Below are positions 1-11,046 of a stretch of 64,000 nt of DNA, piece by piece (positions within the stretch are counted from its first letter, which is position 1; every line of letters starts with the position of its first letter). The DNA comes from Agapanthus africanus (lineage: Eukaryota; Streptophyta; Magnoliopsida; Asparagales; Amaryllidaceae): NCBI GenBank assembly GCA_030015575.1, contig JASDDO010000001.1, positions 513,293,772-513,357,771 of the forward strand, written 5' to 3'. Both the position numbers and the translations under genes were made by a program. The notes beneath the pieces were generated by a model. It ran no database searches, had not been told where the DNA came from, and worked only from the letters and a program-made list of their open reading frames with translations.

Positions 1-465
1 AACCGCGGCAAGAAGGCATGTTTAGCCGCAGATCCGCAGCCATATGGTAGGATCTTCAGTTCATTTTCTCAGGGAATTTTCATGTTGCTTTTTCTTTTTG
101 TTTTCTTTACTTGGTTCTTCAGAATCTTTTCTACTTTCTTCCATATTTCCAACAGTGCTAAATTTATGGACTTTTACCGTAAGCTTCGCTTTGAAGTCTT
201 GTATCTTGTGCTGCCCTTGAACTGTTTTGTACATGGAACTGTTTACTGATCTTCATTTGTTCCTTAAACTGTTAGGCGACATCATACGGATTCATCTTTT
301 GTTGGTTGTAGTCTCACTTTTGTAACGTCTTTTCATGAATTTCACTGTATTGTTCTAAGAACCTGTAAACTGCAACTATTTAGCAGACATGGATCAAAAG
401 CACCTATTTATTTGTAAAATGATTAAGAATGGAAAATATAATAATGCAAAATTATGATACAAACA
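1..465 (-). repeat. End of a diverged Athila-type LTR
   Basis: The sequence follows the distal third of the Athila LTRs found later in the window (compare 18200-18681 and 35500-35981). It starts with a degraded GC-rich palindrome pair followed by CATATGG. It then keeps the block around CATGAATTTCAC, the 'aagaacctgtaa.ctgcaa' block and an ending close to ATGCAAAA..TGATA..AAACA at about 465. Relative to the coding-strand orientation of those elements, position 465 is the 5' edge of the LTR. No polypurine tract (TACCCCCAAACTT on the plus strand) follows, unlike 18682 and 25576. This LTR is therefore either a 5' LTR or a solo LTR whose body lies left of the window. It is clearly more diverged than G1 and G2. 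Confidence 0.6.
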
Positions 466-1629
466 ACTGGCTAGATTTTCAAGATAGCTAGCCATACAGT
501 TCCTAAGTATCCACTCTTGGCTGTCTTCCATGCTAGATGTTTGGTTATAAAAAGACAAGTGAATCAAAATCTGTACTGAAAAAACATGAGCTAAGTAGGA
601 AATGTTGTGGAACTAAAGATACCACCAATATAGAACAATAAGAAAGTCTGAGACTCTGAAAACACCTCTTCAACATTTAAGAAAGAAGAAAAATATTCGA
701 AGCACAATTATAAGAGTTTTGGTTTCTTGTACTAATCATTTACTACTCATCACTTATCTATTCCTTTATTTTTCTCTACTGTTTAAACTTGTGAGAACAT
801 ACTCTGACAAATTATACACTTATTATACAGGTATACTCTATTTGTGCTCTTTCATATCCCCGTTTTGACATCATACTGCATACATGTTGCATAGTTAATG
901 AGTGATATATGCTATGCTTTATTCTAATACTTTTTTCCGGACCTCCGCTTATGGATTAGTTATCCAAAAAGTAAAATGAGAAAGTTTCCATGAAGCTATT
1001 TCTATTTGCTCGTACTTCCTTCAAAATTATAAGTTCTAATTGAAAATATTATATTTATTATTTATCCATACATGCAATCTTGATGCATTGCCACTAAATA
1101 ATTCATTTACTTCACAACTTTCTATCTGTGTTGAACATATATTGAATCCTTGCAGGCAGATGGTCTTGATGCAGTTGAGGTAATCAGTTGATGTAATGTA
1201 TTCTATTCGATACTCTTGAATTTGAATGTTATTACAGCTGTGAATCTTAATTTTTTTTGTTTTGCATTCAGGCATGAAGATAAGGTCTTTTGAATCTGAG
1301 CCTGCAAAATGACAGAAGAAATTAGCAATAATGAGACAAGGATGCCTTTAATGATTTATAATTAGCTACTGGATTATTAAGTTTAAAATGTATGATTTAG
1401 TGAATTTATATTTGGTATGGTTATATCATGTAGAATGTTGAATTCAAGTATTTTTCTTCTCGTTTATGTCATCATATATTGATGTTAAAGGTGGTTTATA
1501 TTTTATATTGATATGATATATGATAGATTGATTTAAGGCGTTTTCTTTTTATTAATTTGTTGTTATGATATATTCAATTTTATTATTATCTGTCGGGTTT
1601 ATTAATAGCCTAAAAAACTATTTAGGCCC
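466..1629. other. AT-rich DNA without recognisable gene
   Basis: About 1.2 kb of AT-rich sequence. Open frames here are short and resemble no family I know. A 24-base segment at 1156-1179 is bounded by a good acceptor (TTGCAG) and a GT, and another acceptor-like TTCAG lies at 1267-1271. This is too little to call an exon. No repeat family was recognised. Confidence 0.4.
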
Positions 1630-1791
1630 AATCAAAAAACCGACCGGACCGAATCGGTTCGGTTCGGTTCAAATTCGGTTTGCTTTAATTTTCGGTTCGG
1701 TTCGGTTCGGTTCATTAATATAACCGGTGTTTGGTTCAAAAAATTTGGCAAAAAACCGAACCGAACCGATCCATGCTCAGCTCTAGCCCTG
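1630..1791 (-). mobile_element. hAT-type transposon terminus with CGGTT-rich subterminal repeats
   Basis: Read on the minus strand from 1791, the sequence begins CAGGGCTAGAGCTGAGCATG and runs into repeated CGGTTCGGTT, GGTTCGGTT and AACCGAACC motifs. Short CAGGGCT-type inverted termini followed by subterminal CGGTT repeats are typical of plant hAT elements and their non-autonomous derivatives. The element interior should lie to the left of 1791. I could not find a matching left terminus or an 8-bp target duplication, so only one end is supported. Confidence 0.5.
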
Positions 1792-2154
1792 ACAACCTGA
1801 GCATGCATGCTCAGAGTTTGGAGAGGACCTAGTTCAGGAGTCAGACCTTCCATTCGAGCTCGCAGAGATCTAGACGGTCGTGCCTTCAGTACTTTTACCG
1901 CTTTCCATAAATCAACCTTATATTCGCACTTGATTAGTAGTTTTCTTTTCTTTCAAACTATTGTAAATTGTGAACAATGAAAGTTGGTGTAATAAACTAG
2001 TAATGTATTTCCTTTACTTTTGTGTTGTGTTTATTGATTACCATATAATGTTAGAAGCCGAACTTTGACTACGGCGGGATGGTTCCCTGACCGTAGGAGC
2101 ATGGCTGGCCTAGTCGCCTCCCGTATCCTGTATTTTAGGAAGTGGCGCGTGACA
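1792..2154 (+). repeat. Probable 3' end of a Tekay/Del-type LTR
   Basis: The last ~100 bases resemble the last ~100 bases of the solo LTR at 54414-57652. Both contain a GACTA(C/T)GG segment, then AGCATGG(C/T)TGGC, and end in GAAG(T/C)GG(C/G)GCGTGACA. The end at 2154 abuts hAT transposase sequence directly, as if the LTR had inserted into or next to that gene. The 5' part (1792-2050) is too diverged to align by eye, and the start and TSD were not found. Confidence 0.4.
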
Positions 2155-3950
2155 ATTATGATCTAGATGTTGAAGAAATGACAAGATCTGTTATGACAGA
2201 TGAACACGTTCTCGGATTCAGAGAAAGCCAAGCTTTTGATCCGTACGTTCAAAGGGTATTACAACCGGGATACAAAAAGGTTCCGAGGAGTACGCTTAAA
2301 AGTCATTGTTTTAGGATCTACAACGAAGATAAACAACTATTAATTGCAACTTTTGTTTCTTTAGATACTAGTATTTCATTAGCTTCTAATGTTTCGAGTG
2401 ATAGAAAGGAACTTTCCTGGATTTGTGTTACTGCACTTGGATAGATTCTGACTGGTATTTGCCAAAAAAGAATTATTGATTTTAGACAGTTTCAATTCCC
2501 ATATAATACTTTTAATATATCTTCTCAAATTCGATATGTTTTAGAAGAATATCAATATGTAAACAAATTTTTTTCTATTTCTTTCGACAATGCTGGCATC
2601 AATAATTCTGTTGTTACTAAACTTATTAGGCTATGCAGACCAATTTGCAATGGTCGCTTTTTTCATATTCGATATGCCTGTCATATACTTAATCTTGTTG
2701 TACAGAATGCATATCACGCTCTTCAAATATTCAAACAATTAAAGATGCATGTAGGTTTATTAAAAGTTCTGGAAAAAGAAAATCTAAATATAAAGCTAGA
2801 TGCCAGGCTACAGAATTAAGGTCGTCTCTTAGAAAAGATGTTTCTACTAGGTGGAATATTACATGCTTCGTACTGCATCAAAGTCCAGCAGAACTATTAG
2901 TAACATGTGGAATGAGAAAATACTTGTAGAAAACCACTCAACAGATGATCATTGGGTGGTTGCAGAAATTTTCAAAGATTTTCTTATGGCTTTTAAAATA
3001 GCAACCGAACATTTTTCTTCTGCTTATAACCCCATTTCTCATATTATTGTCTCTGAATTGAATAATATAGCTTAAAGTTTTTCTAATTATTGTACCAATA
3101 AGATACTTCATCCCATGATACTTGCTATGTTAACTATGATTTCTAAATATTACTCTGAAATTCCAATTGCTTATAGTCTGTGTTCGATAATAGACCCTAG
3201 AATTAAATTAGAAGGTTTGGAGATTCTTTTAAAGGGGTTCCATGGATACATGAGACATACTTTAGATATTGATGCTTATACTAATACCGTTAAACATATT
3301 TTAAATGAAGTGTTTGATTTATATGTTGCACGGACTTCTACTAGTAGAAGTACTAGAGTACCGACCGCAACCCGTTTACGTGCTTCACCTCCAACCTTTG
3401 CACTTATTCAACAGTTGAAAAGGGCACGAAGCCCCGTGGCCTCATCATCGTCAACTTTAAATGAATTAACAATATATTTACAGACCGAGTTAGACGTAGA
3501 TTATACTTTAGATGAGATTAATGTTTTAGCATGGTGGAAAGCCACGTGCATTTGTATCCAGTTCTTTCTACTATGGCTCATGATTTACTACCATTCTAGT
3601 GTCCACAGTAGCATCAGAAAGTGCTTTTAGTATAGTAGCAGGATATTAAGCGAAAAAGATGCAGTTTGGTATACAACACTATGGAATACATGATTTGCTC
3701 ACAAGATCGAGAAGCAGCAGTCGTTAGGAAACAAAATCAAATCACTCTGGACTCGAATTATCTACCTTTTAGCTTACAGGATCAAGAGAGTCCAACACTG
3801 AAGGAAAAGCCACAATCGATGGTAACGAGTAGTGAGTAGGAACCAGTAATGGTTGAAAAAGAACCATGTAGACCTGATTCTCTCTCATTGAGCTCAATAT
3901 TTGGGAGAGGATACGTAGGTAGGCCGAGTAGGTTCGGTCTCTAATGTAAA
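2155..3950 (+). pseudogene. Decayed hAT-superfamily transposase (copy 1)
   Basis: Intact members cut and paste DNA as dimers in the nucleus; this one is dead. The N-terminal remnant (2155-2444) reads like the region before the catalytic core of plant BED-finger/hAT transposases (FDPYVQRVLQ, PRSTLKSHCFRIY). Further fragments in shifting frames up to 2860 include SFDNAGINNS, an ACHILNLVVQ-like segment and a 'STRWN' segment. The block at 3115-3630 resembles the lead-in to the C-terminal dimerisation domain (YSLCSIIDPRIKLEG). The dimerisation domain itself follows at about 3450-3660: NELTIYLQ, DEINVLAWW, then a segment resembling STVASESAFSI. Stops and frameshifts at about 2442, 2818, 3075 and 3560 break it. 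Superfamily is well supported, exact ends are not. Confidence 0.75.
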
Positions 3951-4266
3951 AAAAAACAAATTGTATTATTTAATTATAATTTGATTTATATTAATGAAAA
4001 TTTTAGTTTATTTTTCATTTAGTTTAACTCTATTCAATTTTTTTATAAATTCTAATGATTTTTTATTTAAAAAAAATAGATTCAGGCAAGTCAACTCGCA
4101 TGAGTCGCCCCGCCTCACGATTCGCCTAGATGAGGCGAGAAGAGTCGGGGACGACTACTGTTGAACTCACATTGCTTCGCCGAATAAGCGAGACGAGTTC
4201 AAATCGCCTCGTTAATGAAGTGAGCGAATCGGCCTGGCTCGCTTCATTTGTCAGGCCCAATTTGGT
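3951..4266. other. Spacer between hAT relics, AT-rich then GC-rich degenerate repeats
   Basis: An AT-rich stretch (3951-4080) is followed by about 180 bases of degenerate GAGTCGCC, GCCTCGC and GGCGAG words in both orientations (4085-4260). This resembles subterminal repeats of a hAT element and could be the 5' flank of the second transposase relic. No gene is present. Confidence 0.35.
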
Positions 4267-6370
4267 TTCACTCTTATGTGCGACGGTTGGACCATCCAAA
4301 ATCACATGAAAATTATAATTTTTTTTGTATATTCTACCGAAGGAACAATTTTTCTTAAATCTGTTGATGCAACGAACAACGATCAGACTGCTGATTATTT
4401 ATTTAATTTGATGAATGACATGGTTGACGAAATCCAAAAGCATAGAGTAGCGCAAATAGTCACTAACAATGCTGCAAATTATAAAGCGGTTGGTCGATTG
4501 TTGATGGAGGAAAAAAATGTTTATTGGACTCTATATGTAGCACATTGTATAGGTCTTATGTTCGAAGATATAGCAAAAGAGCATGAGGTGAAAACAATCA
4601 TTGAGCAGTGTAAAATAATGACAAATTTTATATATAATCATGGTTGGGCTCTTAAAATAATGCGAGCAGAAACAAATAATAAAGAGCTATTTTAACCTGT
4701 CGTAACACGTTTTGCAACAAATTTTCTTTCGTTGTACTCTATTTACACACGTCGAGAGGATTTGAAAAGAAAAGTCGTTACACTTGAGTGGACAAACAAA
4801 CAAACCAAGCTCAGATCCCGAGATAAGAAAAATGCCAAAAAAGTAAAAAAAAGATGATAGAAAGTGCTAGTTTTTGGACAGAGATCGCTTCCATCATTGT
4901 TGTGTTTAAACCACTTGTGAAGGTTTTGAGAATGGTTGACGGAGATAACAAAACTGAAATGAGTTTTCTTTATGAGGTAATGGATCGGGCAAAAGAAGCA
5001 ATAAAAAGAAACGTTGAAAACGGACATAGAAAATGATGAAGAATAATTGATAGTCGTTGGGAAAGATAACTCCATTAAAATCTTCATGCAGCAGGTCAAT
5101 TCAAACTGACAATTTTGATACTTTTAATTTAATACTCTTAAGCAAATTATTATCCATATCAATTAATATCAATATCATCAAATTGCAGGTTATTTTTGGA
5201 ATCCTCGATTTCATTACACTAGCAATATAGAAAATGATGAGGAGGAATGGACACGCTTTAGGTCTGTAGTTGACAGAATGGAACCTGACAAATCACTATT
5301 GTAAGAGGGGTATGTGTGAGTGTGTGTATTAAATAAAGATTATTATTATTTGTATATCTAATAAGCTTTAAATTCGTATTTTAATGCTGGCGGAGCAATA
5401 CAAATTGAAATCAGGTGTCTTCGCTACTACGAAGCCAAAACTTGCTTCTTAAGAATGCAATTCAGCTGAATGGTGTCTATAATTGCAAGAGGAGAAACTC
5501 CAAATCTTGAGTGTTTAGTTAAACGAATTTTATGCCGAACGGTTTCATCCTCAAATAATGAAAAAAACTGGACAACTTTTGAACTAATTCATACAAAAAT
5601 TAGAAATAGACTAAAGATGACAAATCTTGAGAAGTTGGTATACATCCATTACAACATGAGATTGAGTGAAAGACATTTCAGATGAAAACAAAAACAGGAG
5701 CAAGTAATTGATTTGGATTACATATTTCATGAGGATGATCCACTTGCTGAGTAGATTGAAGAGTGAAAATCGATTGCTTGATGATGATGAAAATAATTGG
5801 ATGAACGAAAATAGAGAAGAAAATGAAGAGCAGGACCAAAGCCCTTAGGCGGATAAACGGAAAAATACCGTAAGCACTGAGGAAAGTAGCTCGTCGGCTG
5901 GTTCAGATAAGGGGCCTACCGTCGGTGGAAGTGTAAGTGATTATCGTCCTTCCACTAGAGATTATTCTACTTCAGTGGCTAATACTGGTCCTCCTAGAGT
6001 TTATCAATATTAACATGGAAAAAGTCATCATCAGAGGAAAATATCAAAGAATCGCATGGGCATCAACCTAGTCAGCTTTCATCGCACGATCCGTTTGATA
6101 GTGTTGGTTTTAATGATCCATATCACCTTAGAGATTACACCGGTTCGTATGCAAATTATGGATTTACTAGTGAACACCGAAGCAACCAAAATAGGCAGGG
6201 TATAACCTTATAGCAAGATTCTTCTTCACCATATGATAATATGATGGCATCCTTTTTTGGAACAGATCAAATGTCATATTGTTAGCTATCGTACTATCAT
6301 GAGAATAGTAACAACGACGATAATAACCCGCATCCATATGAGTCCGCTCGAAACATTTTTTAGTGGTGAT
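4267..6370 (+). pseudogene. Decayed hAT-superfamily transposase (copy 2, DUF659-type)
   Basis: This is a different hAT subfamily from copy 1. At 4276-4695 the translation gives CDGWTIQNHMKI, GTIFLKSVDAT, QIVTNNAANYKAVG and a W..C.AHCI segment, the arrangement seen in plant DUF659/hAT transposases. At 4854-5036 a degenerate segment continues (SASFWTEIASII, PLVKVLRMVDGD). The hAT C-terminal dimerisation region lies at 5440-5690 (NLECLVKRILCRTVSSS, EKNWTTFELIHTKIRNRL, VYIHYNMRL), followed to about 6360 by an acidic, Ser/Gly-rich tail with many stops. Stops at 4693, 5035 and elsewhere make it non-functional. A long AT run after 6370 may be the old 3' flank of this element. Confidence 0.75.
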
Positions 6371-7176
6371 GTTAGAAATTTGGGATCTTATTTTTAAATT
6401 ATGTGAATTTAGTTTATTTTTAATTATGTGAATTTAGTTTATTTTTCTATAATATCTTATTTTTTTATTTTACTTTTTTAAATAAAAATTTGTTGTATTT
6501 TTATGACATGTGTGCATTGCACGTGCAATTTCAATTATTATAATTTGTATTTACGGAATAGAAAAAATTTAAGGTTTAAAAATAAGAAAATCTTTTTAAG
6601 GGGAATAAACCGAATATCCGTACAAATTAATGAAAAACCGGTACAAATCGGTCCAATTGGGCCCAAAGCACAATAACTTGTATGTTTTCTTTCTTTTCCC
6701 AATCAGGACCATCTCCTCGTCATTAGAATCCTCAACCACCATTAAAAATTTTTAAAAAAAATCTCTTCTCTCAGGTCTGGACCACGAGAAAAAAAATTTA
6801 GGGCATCTCGACTTCGACCCCAGATCATCTCGACTTCAACGATCTCGCCTCTCGATCATCTCGCTTCTTCACGGTTAGACCAAAGCTCCCGTCTTTGATT
6901 TTTCCCCTTCGCGTTACTTTGATATAAAAACTGTAATGTTTTGCATTTCACTATTTGCCATCATCTATTCGTTGCTTTGGCCTTTGCATACATGCTTTAC
7001 AGGGCTATTAGGGATACGAGGTTTTTTTCTTCATTTTTTGTTTTGGGAATAATTTCTTCGTTTCGAATCAAAATTGCATGGTGATAGTTTTATTATTGTA
7101 TATTGCATTTTAAAAGTTGTTCCTTATTTAATTTGGTTCTTGAGGTATTAGTTTAATTTTTAACGACATATTTTTC
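6371..7176. other. AT-rich region, no gene recognised
   Basis: The left part is AT-rich. At about 6600-6670, words such as AAACCG, ACCGGTAC and GGGCCCAA resemble the subterminal sequence near 1630, so this may be an eroded hAT end. From 6700 to 7000 the sequence is CT-rich and leader-like, then AT-rich again. I see no conserved open frame. Confidence 0.35.
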
Positions 7177-7268
7177 ATGCCCGATGGGACTCGAACCTAA
7201 AATTTTCCGGATTAATACGGACAATTTTCCGGATTAATACGGACGCCTTACCATTAGGCCACGGGCAT
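7177..7268 (-). pseudogene. tRNA-like pseudogene with a 22-bp tandem duplication in the anticodon arm
   Basis: On the minus strand the ends pair perfectly over 7 bp (ATGCCCG with CGGGCAT), as in an acceptor stem. A D-arm-like GCCTAATGGTAAGGC follows and, near the other end, a T-arm-like GGTTCGAGTCC. These are the internal A-box and B-box regions of a tRNA gene. The GTGGCCTAATGG..AAGGCG string resembles plant tRNA-Arg genes. The middle is wrong: a 22-bp unit occurs twice in exact tandem (plus-strand 7201-7222 and 7223-7244), which repeats the anticodon arm, and the T stem has mismatches. Not a functional tRNA; the isotype is an inference. Confidence 0.6.
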
Positions 7269-7308
7269 ATTGAATGTCTTTATTGAGTTTTACATGTTCT
7301 GAACATGG

Positions 7309-8428
7309 GTGCAATACGCAATACGATGGAGAAATTTATGGTCAAAATGTGAGCAATGCATCGAGAAAGCGCCGGCAGTGGGCATGTTCATGGGCACTCT
7401 TGACCCTCAGACAACTATTTCCCAATTCATGATGTTCTTCAAGCCGACCACGTTCCAGGTCTTGATCGACAAACTGGCCCAAATGGAGTAGATGGGTCAT
7501 AGACCGTCTCCTTCAAAGCCGGAGCCACGGAACGAAAAGGGTAAAGGGAAGGCGACCTTCGTCGCGAATACTCAACAGCAGCCCAGTGGTCCAAAATTAA
7601 CAGATCGCCTAGAGGAAAAACGGCGATATTATAATGAGAAGATGAAGCGCCCTTATTCGTTCCTCCGAGACAAGATGAAAAGATTGTTCGAGCTAGGGTG
7701 CGCAACAGGCTCATCAATCTGCCGAATCCAAAACGACCATTGCAACCCGGCGAGGCTAATAGTCCCAATTATTGCCCCTACCATCAAATAGTAAGCCATC
7801 CAATTGAAGATTGCTTCGTCTTCAAAGGCTGGATCGAAGATCAATACCAACATGGCAAATTTTCCCTGTCCGAGAATTGGAAGGTGAACCCACCATAGCC
7901 ATACGCTCCCAAGAAGATGAACACACCGGGGGCATCATGCTCCTATATAGAAGAAGTTCTATAGGAGGTCGCTCTTTCAGCCAAGATGAAAAGAATGCTG
8001 AAGAATCTCCAAACATGCCCGGCGATCAGGTGGAAAAATCCACTGGAGCCCGAGATCATCGAGGGAATGCTGAAACCGCGCCCAACTCTAAAGATTGGTG
8101 GTGATAGCCAAAGCACTCACACCCAGCCGTTAATGTCTTCGAAGAAGAAGAAGAAGACCAAAAAGCCCGTGAAGCCTAGTGACAAGCGCACGGACCTGCA
8201 AAAACAGATTGACGCGTTGGGAGAATATAATCAAAATGCGTGGACTCCAGTCACACTCCAAGAATTCCTCAGCCACGTCCTTGAGAACGGAGATGATGGA
8301 GAAGAATCGTCGGATGAATCTGAAGATTACGTAGCAAGTTGCTTTGTGATCTCTCACTCGTCAATAAACGATGGAGACGCTCCTCACATAGTGAAACTGG
8401 GGGCAGGTCCTGAGCCGGAACTTCTAGG
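7309..8428 (+). pseudogene. Tat-lineage Ty3 gag, fragment 1
   Basis: Gag packages element RNA into particles. The fragment opens inside the gag core (RWRNLWSKCEQCIE, FMGTLDPQTTISQF, KPTTFQVLIDKLAQ), so the 5' part is missing. A stop at 7489 and a frameshift near 7690 follow. A Cys/His module then appears at about 7760-7860 (NYCPYHQIVSHPIEDCFVFK, then W..DQYQHG), typical of plant Tat-like gag proteins. Downstream there is a Lys-rich stretch (about 8130-8190) and an acidic stretch (8290-8330). The frame is interrupted at 8428 by the solo LTR and resumes, in phase, at 10546. No 5' LTR or primer site was found upstream. Confidence 0.75.
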
Positions 8429-10545
8429 TGTAAGTCTACGCTAGCGCCCCGGCCGTCTACAGACGCCAAATGCGGAACAAAAACTTTTTATCTGGCGCTA
8501 TCGTATACTTTAACCCGGATCTGCCATTATTGCTAAACTAACAAACTGTAAAGAGTGTAGAAAAGTTATACCGAACGATCCGAGTCCTTCGTTCTTTAAC
8601 CATCATCCCACACTCCGTTGCGGCTGCTCCGATCTCGTCGATCTTCGATATCTTCGTCGAGGTGGCACCACGTCAACGATTCTTTAAACGGGCTCCTGCC
8701 TCTGACTCGAGGCAACTCGGTCGTCAAGTTTGCTAAAAGAGACGACCAAAAATGATGTAGAGAATGAGTAGATGACTTTGTCTCACTTCGTCCAAATCCG
8801 TGGACGATCGGTTAATGAAGTTGTCGATGGAAATGAAATGGAACAAGAAATGAACTATCAAATTTCCATACACTTTAAACCATAGTCTTTTGTATCAAAA
8901 ATGAAATCAATCTCTCTCTCTCTCTCTTCAAGGGTGGCCGGCCACAACATATAGAATGAGAAGGGTGAGTGTAGGAGGAGGGAGGTGACCATAAGACATG
9001 AAGCTTCTTACAAAATATCCTTAGCTAAACAAGAATCATTAAAGCTAAAGCATGACTCACTAAAACACCTCATCAAGTCATTAATGCAACCATTAATGTC
9101 AAGATGAGTCACATAGCGACCTCACCATCTAGAAACTTCTAGAAGCACGACTTAACCCTATCCAAGAAAAGATAAATCCGTCTTTAACCGAATGTTAAAA
9201 GACGGCTGATAGAAAACTGGAAACTGGCAACTTCCAAAAGTGATCCTGAAACGACTTTCAGGATAACCCCGAAACTGTATAAATATACCCGCATTTGTAT
9301 TACGACCGAATACAAATGCAACTGAGACAAAGATATTATACCTACTCAATATAATACTCGGATCCGGCTTAAACCAAAGCCGACCAGTATCATCTGCCCG
9401 AAAAATAACACATGCGTAAACGTACGTGCATTTTCCGAACCCTGCCATAAAACCATACGGCCTCTACAACGTTTCGCCCGAACTTGGGAAACTGTCTGTG
9501 GGGGACTCTAATGACTCGTCAGTACCCTGGCAGTGGGTTTAACCACAAACCGTCAGCGGCACTAGCTATGCGTAACGGCTGCCTATGGACTGACCTCAAG
9601 GGATGCCGATGAGTGAACTCATCCAGAAACCCTACTGAGCCTAACAGTGACAATGTATATACAGTCCGGTCCGTTCGTCTATGAGTATCGCATATCTGCC
9701 TAGGGGGCTAGTAACGTCAGACCCCCAATAGCAGTATAAGTCGTATCGGAGTGAAGCCCAATAACACCCTGAGATACTACTGGAGTACCTACCAGTAAAT
9801 CTCCTGCCACGGCCGTGGGCTTTGTGTAATGGCTCTCCTAGACACAGCACGATCTCGCCCCCAATACCGGGAGAGACGAATCCCCTGCCGATCCGCTCAC
9901 GTGCCTCCATATGGCTCGGGACTGTACCCAAAAGCTACCTGTTTGCACGACTCCTTTGAGCCGTGGTAGGGTAGAAATCAAAGCACAGTGGGAACTCACA
10001 CGAGATAAATAACGACCTCAGGTCGATGAACTAACCTGTACACATGTCACCAGGGAACTGCTATTTGACGATAGATATAATACTAACTAGCAGATTCCCG
10101 GCGAGTCCTGTCCGGTGTACTCATAACCCAATGAGCACCAGTATACATCTTAGGTGTACCAACTGACACCAGTGGCTTGTGAGACCGGCCACCGCCCCTT
10201 GTCGGGGTCTCGACTGTACACACTAGTCTACTCCGGAGTATCGATGCCCTGTCTCGAAACTCCCACGACTAGGGACTACAATTAAGGATATGCGTATAAA
10301 CCACCCAACTCTCACGTATATGATCGCCATCATACTGTTGGTGGTAAAGAAAGATCCTAAGGGCTCTATCAAAGTGTAACATGTGATCAGTCACCTGAAC
10401 ATGTACACGACTGATAAAGGCAAACCAGATAGCAAATTATCATCTCGAGCAAGACTGTCCTACCGGTATAGGTCCTCCGCAATCATTGCAATCACGTACC
10501 TGTGACCCAATAATTGACTATGAGGGCACTATCTCCAACACTAGG
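8424..10545 (-). mobile_element. Angela-type copia solo LTR with TSD CTAGG
   Basis: The LTR itself spans 8429-10540 (2,112 bp) on the minus strand. It starts TGTTGGAGATAG at 10540 and ends GACTTACA at 8429, with CTAGG directly repeated at 8424-8428 and 10541-10545. Its body aligns with the copia A LTR (11047-13175). Shared landmarks are the CATCGATACTCCGGAGTAG block, the GGATTCGTCTCTCCCGG block and the ending. No internal sequence remains, so it is the product of LTR-LTR recombination. It differs enough from copia A to be a separate subfamily and lacks the W-box cluster. It sits in the Tat gag; removing it with one TSD leaves the gag frame continuous. Confidence 0.92.
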
Positions 10546-11046
10546 GCCATCAGACGAAATGATTGATGCATTCCTGAACGAAGCTCTTCTTAAAGGAAAA
10601 GCTACTCGAGAGCGTGATATAGCCATATTTGAAAAAGCCAAACGCTGGCGACTGGACGAAAGGGTTGAAACACTCCCACCAGATCGAAGTACATCCGCTG
10701 CAAATAAAAGTGGGTTCAAGATGAGGAAGAGGTTCGGCAAAACCATATCGATAGGAATGAAGCCACCACCCTCCGAAGCGAACGCTATTGGTGAAGCGGA
10801 AACGCATCCTAGCTACTGCTTATATCATTGAAAGATTGCGCACCCCACTGAAGAGTGCAACGCTTTTATAAGATGGTGGCAGGGATATGTTGCCCACCGA
10901 CAAAATTTTAAGTGGATGAAACGCAAAGCCCGTCGGGAGCAAAGAAATACGACCGAGGAGCGCAGAAGAACTGCCGGCAACTGCCATATGGTTGACTATG
11001 GGGGATCGCAAGTTCTCACCTTTGGGAGCGATTCTAATGAAAAAAT
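10546..11046 (+). pseudogene. Tat-lineage Ty3 gag, fragment 2
   Basis: This continues the Tat reading frame after the solo LTR. It reads PSDEMIDAFLNEALL, then a basic KATRERD..FEKAKRW segment. A second Cys/His module lies near 10810-10870 (SYCLYH....HPTEECNAF, then W), matching the module at 7760-7860 but less well conserved; a TGA lies inside it at about 10831. A basic tail (KWMKRKARREQR) follows. The frame is cut at 11046 by copia A and resumes at 45352. It is part of one Tat polyprotein split over three places. Confidence 0.72.

Noticed and set aside
1156..1179. Possible 24-base microexon with AG/GT borders, followed by an acceptor at 1271
   Set aside because: It codes for eight residues with no upstream exon found; AT-rich DNA throws up such borders often.
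1632..1853. A minus-strand 73-codon frame
   Set aside because: It is produced by the CGGTTCGGTT repeats of the hAT terminus.
8910..8930. CT dinucleotide run
   Set aside because: Ordinary short microsatellite within the solo LTR leader portion.
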